Shown piece by piece: positions 31,426 through 32,295 of a DNA stretch of 32,295 nt. The DNA lies in assembly GCA_022771185.1 (NCBI GenBank), contig JALFCJ010000105.1, forward strand, positions 1 to 32,295. Direction: 5' to 3'. The notes below the pieces were generated by a model. It was not told where the DNA came from and ran no database searches. It worked only from the letters and a program-made list of their open reading frames with translations. This stretch comes from Spirochaetales bacterium (GTDB lineage Bacteria > Spirochaetota > Spirochaetia > Sphaerochaetales > Sphaerochaetaceae). A program made the position numbers and the translations under genes. The first letter of the stretch is position 1, and each line of letters starts with the position of its first letter.

Positions 31426-32295
31426 TCAGTCCTTATCGTTATCATAGCTGATTCTATGGTGATCTCTTCCAAAGAGTGGAGGAATAAATGCTTCCTTTAG
31501 TTTCTTTAGGTCAGTCATAGTAAGATTGGAGTTATCAAGCTGACCATGGGCAATCTTATCGGAAACAATGGAGTTTATGAACTTTTCATATTTCTGGTGG
31601 TTCGGTCTATTGATTGTCCTTGTAGCCGCTTCGACACAGTCTGCCAGCATTACTATAGCGGACTCTTTTGTAGACGGTACGTTGCCGTCATACATAAAGT
31701 CTTCTTTTTCAACTACATTATTCTTGCTGGCATTCTTTACAGCCTCGTTATAGAAAAACCTTATGAGGTCGTTTCCATGGTGTTCTCCGATAATATCCAA
31801 TACTTCCTGAGGCAGTCCTATCTCCTTACCCTTCTCTGTTCCAAGTCTTACATGGCTTTTGATGATAGATCTTGAAAGCTGAGAAGAAATAGAGTCATGG
31901 GCGTTTTTATCATTTTGGTTCTCTATAAAGTATTCAGGATGAACCATCTTTCCAATATCATGATACCTGGCACCTACCAGTGTAAGTTCGGCATTGGCAC
32001 CAATGGCAACAGCACCGGCATATGCCAAATCCGAGACATTCTTTACATGGTTATATGTTCCCTGTGCAACTTGTGAAAGCTGGGTCAATACAGCGTTGTC
32101 ATTATATGCCAACTCCATAAGTCTTTGTTTTGTAGGAATATTGAAGACTTTCTCAAGTACAGGAAGAAGGATTGAATATACAATAAAAGAAAGAAGGATA
32201 TTCACTGCTGCAGCGAGAGAATCCACCATGATATCAAATATTCCGATTTCTCTATATATACCGAAGAACATGGTGATCAGTACAGAATAAAGCAA
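31426..32295 (-). CDS. PgpH/YqfF-type HD-domain hydrolase, C-terminal part (5' end beyond window)
   Basis: The visible 289 codons are the C-terminal part of a membrane HD protein of the 7TMR-HD family, whose characterised members hydrolyse c-di-AMP. The segment has a membrane region (about visible residues 1-50), then QGTYNHVKNVSDLA, the GARYHDIGKMVHPEYFIENQ core with the HD pair, KSHVRLG and GEHHGNDLIRFFY, and an ADCVEAATR block. The frame is open through the right edge; the codon at 32295 is just an internal Leu, so the start and the other transmembrane helices are outside. It precedes ybeY by 2 nt. The enzymatic role is inferred from family likeness. Confidence 0.88.
   Translation of the reverse strand: MLYSVLITMFFGIYREIGIFDIMVDSLAAAVNILLSFIVYSILLPVLEKVFNIPTKQRLMELAYNDNAVLTQLSQVAQGTYNHVKNVSDLAYAGAVAIGANAELTLVGARYHDIGKMVHPEYFIENQNDKNAHDSISSQLSRSIIKSHVRLGTEKGKEIGLPQEVLDIIGEHHGNDLIRFFYNEAVKNASKNNVVEKEDFMYDGNVPSTKESAIVMLADCVEAATRTINRPNHQKYEKFINSIVSDKIAHGQLDNSNLTMTDLKKLKEAFIPPLFGRDHHRISYDNDKD

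Noticed and set aside
1..32295. CRISPR arrays, insertion sequences, phage genes, toxin-antitoxin pairs, tRNA or rRNA genes
   Set aside because: None seen on either strand; the only structured RNA gene recognised is tmRNA.

Overview
The window is a compact, AT-rich (roughly 38-40% GC by eye) bacterial chromosome segment of housekeeping genes. It is almost completely coding, with many overlapping or near-touching genes. The best guess for the host is an uncultured or poorly known member of the Spirochaetota. The reasons are the tamB-bamA-mutS block (recalled as tp0325-tp0326-[skp]-tp0328 in Treponema pallidum), the pgk/tpi/secG order, the envelope genes of a double-membrane cell and a spirochaete-style lipobox. 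This assignment is inference from gene content, because no rRNA lies in the window.

Layout. (1) 1-9545, minus: tamB, bamA and the 5' nine-tenths of mutS. bamA has a strong extended -10 promoter, and mutS follows it after 1 nt. (2) 9566-10238, plus: tmk, divergent from tamB and converging on queA with an 11-nt overlap. (3) 10228-14267, minus: the yebC-ruvC-ruvA-ruvB-queA operon with its own promoter. (4) 14286-16433, minus: lepB-hemW. (5) 16427-18350, plus: a membrane-anchored PEGA/SUMF1-like protein and smpB, whose promoter shares its -35 bases with the lepB promoter. (6) 18355-19411: a hairpin between convergent genes, a TetR-family regulator, tmRNA (ssrA) with its promoter, and a perfect 16-bp palindrome. 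(7) 19425-22384, minus: folD-miaB-sirtuin. (8) 22393-24067, plus: a small outer-membrane barrel protein, a lipoprotein and a strong terminator. (9) 24079-30936, minus: gap, a pgk-tpi fusion, secG, a flavodoxin-fold protein, a parvulin foldase, nusB, map and a phosphoribosyltransferase, with two intrinsic terminators inside the run. (10) 30959-32295, minus: ybeY and the C-terminal part of a PgpH/YqfF-type HD hydrolase that runs off the right edge.

How the genes fit together. Envelope biogenesis is represented by TamB, BamA, LepB, SecG and the parvulin foldase, plus an outer-membrane protein and a lipoprotein as clients. Ribosome rescue (SmpB and tmRNA), tRNA modification (QueA, MiaB), rRNA processing (YbeY), N-terminal Met removal (Map) and NusB form a translation/RNA group. 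RuvABC and MutS handle DNA. Gap and Pgk-Tpi give consecutive steps of lower glycolysis.

I found no phage, insertion sequence, CRISPR array, toxin-antitoxin pair, defence island or tRNA gene, and no clear new multi-gene system. The gene content is ordinary. The more unusual points are regulatory: four transcription units (lepB, SUMF1-like, folD, omp) have a -10-like hexamer exactly 6 nt before the start codon and no Shine-Dalgarno, which suggests leaderless mRNAs; the lepB and SUMF1-like promoters share -35 bases; intrinsic terminators abut the ribosome-binding sites of pgk-tpi and the flavodoxin-like gene; and tmRNA has an acidic 18-residue tag and sits beside a TetR gene and a palindrome. 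No gene-free stretch exceeds 300 bases except 18928-19424, which is filled by tmRNA and its promoter region.
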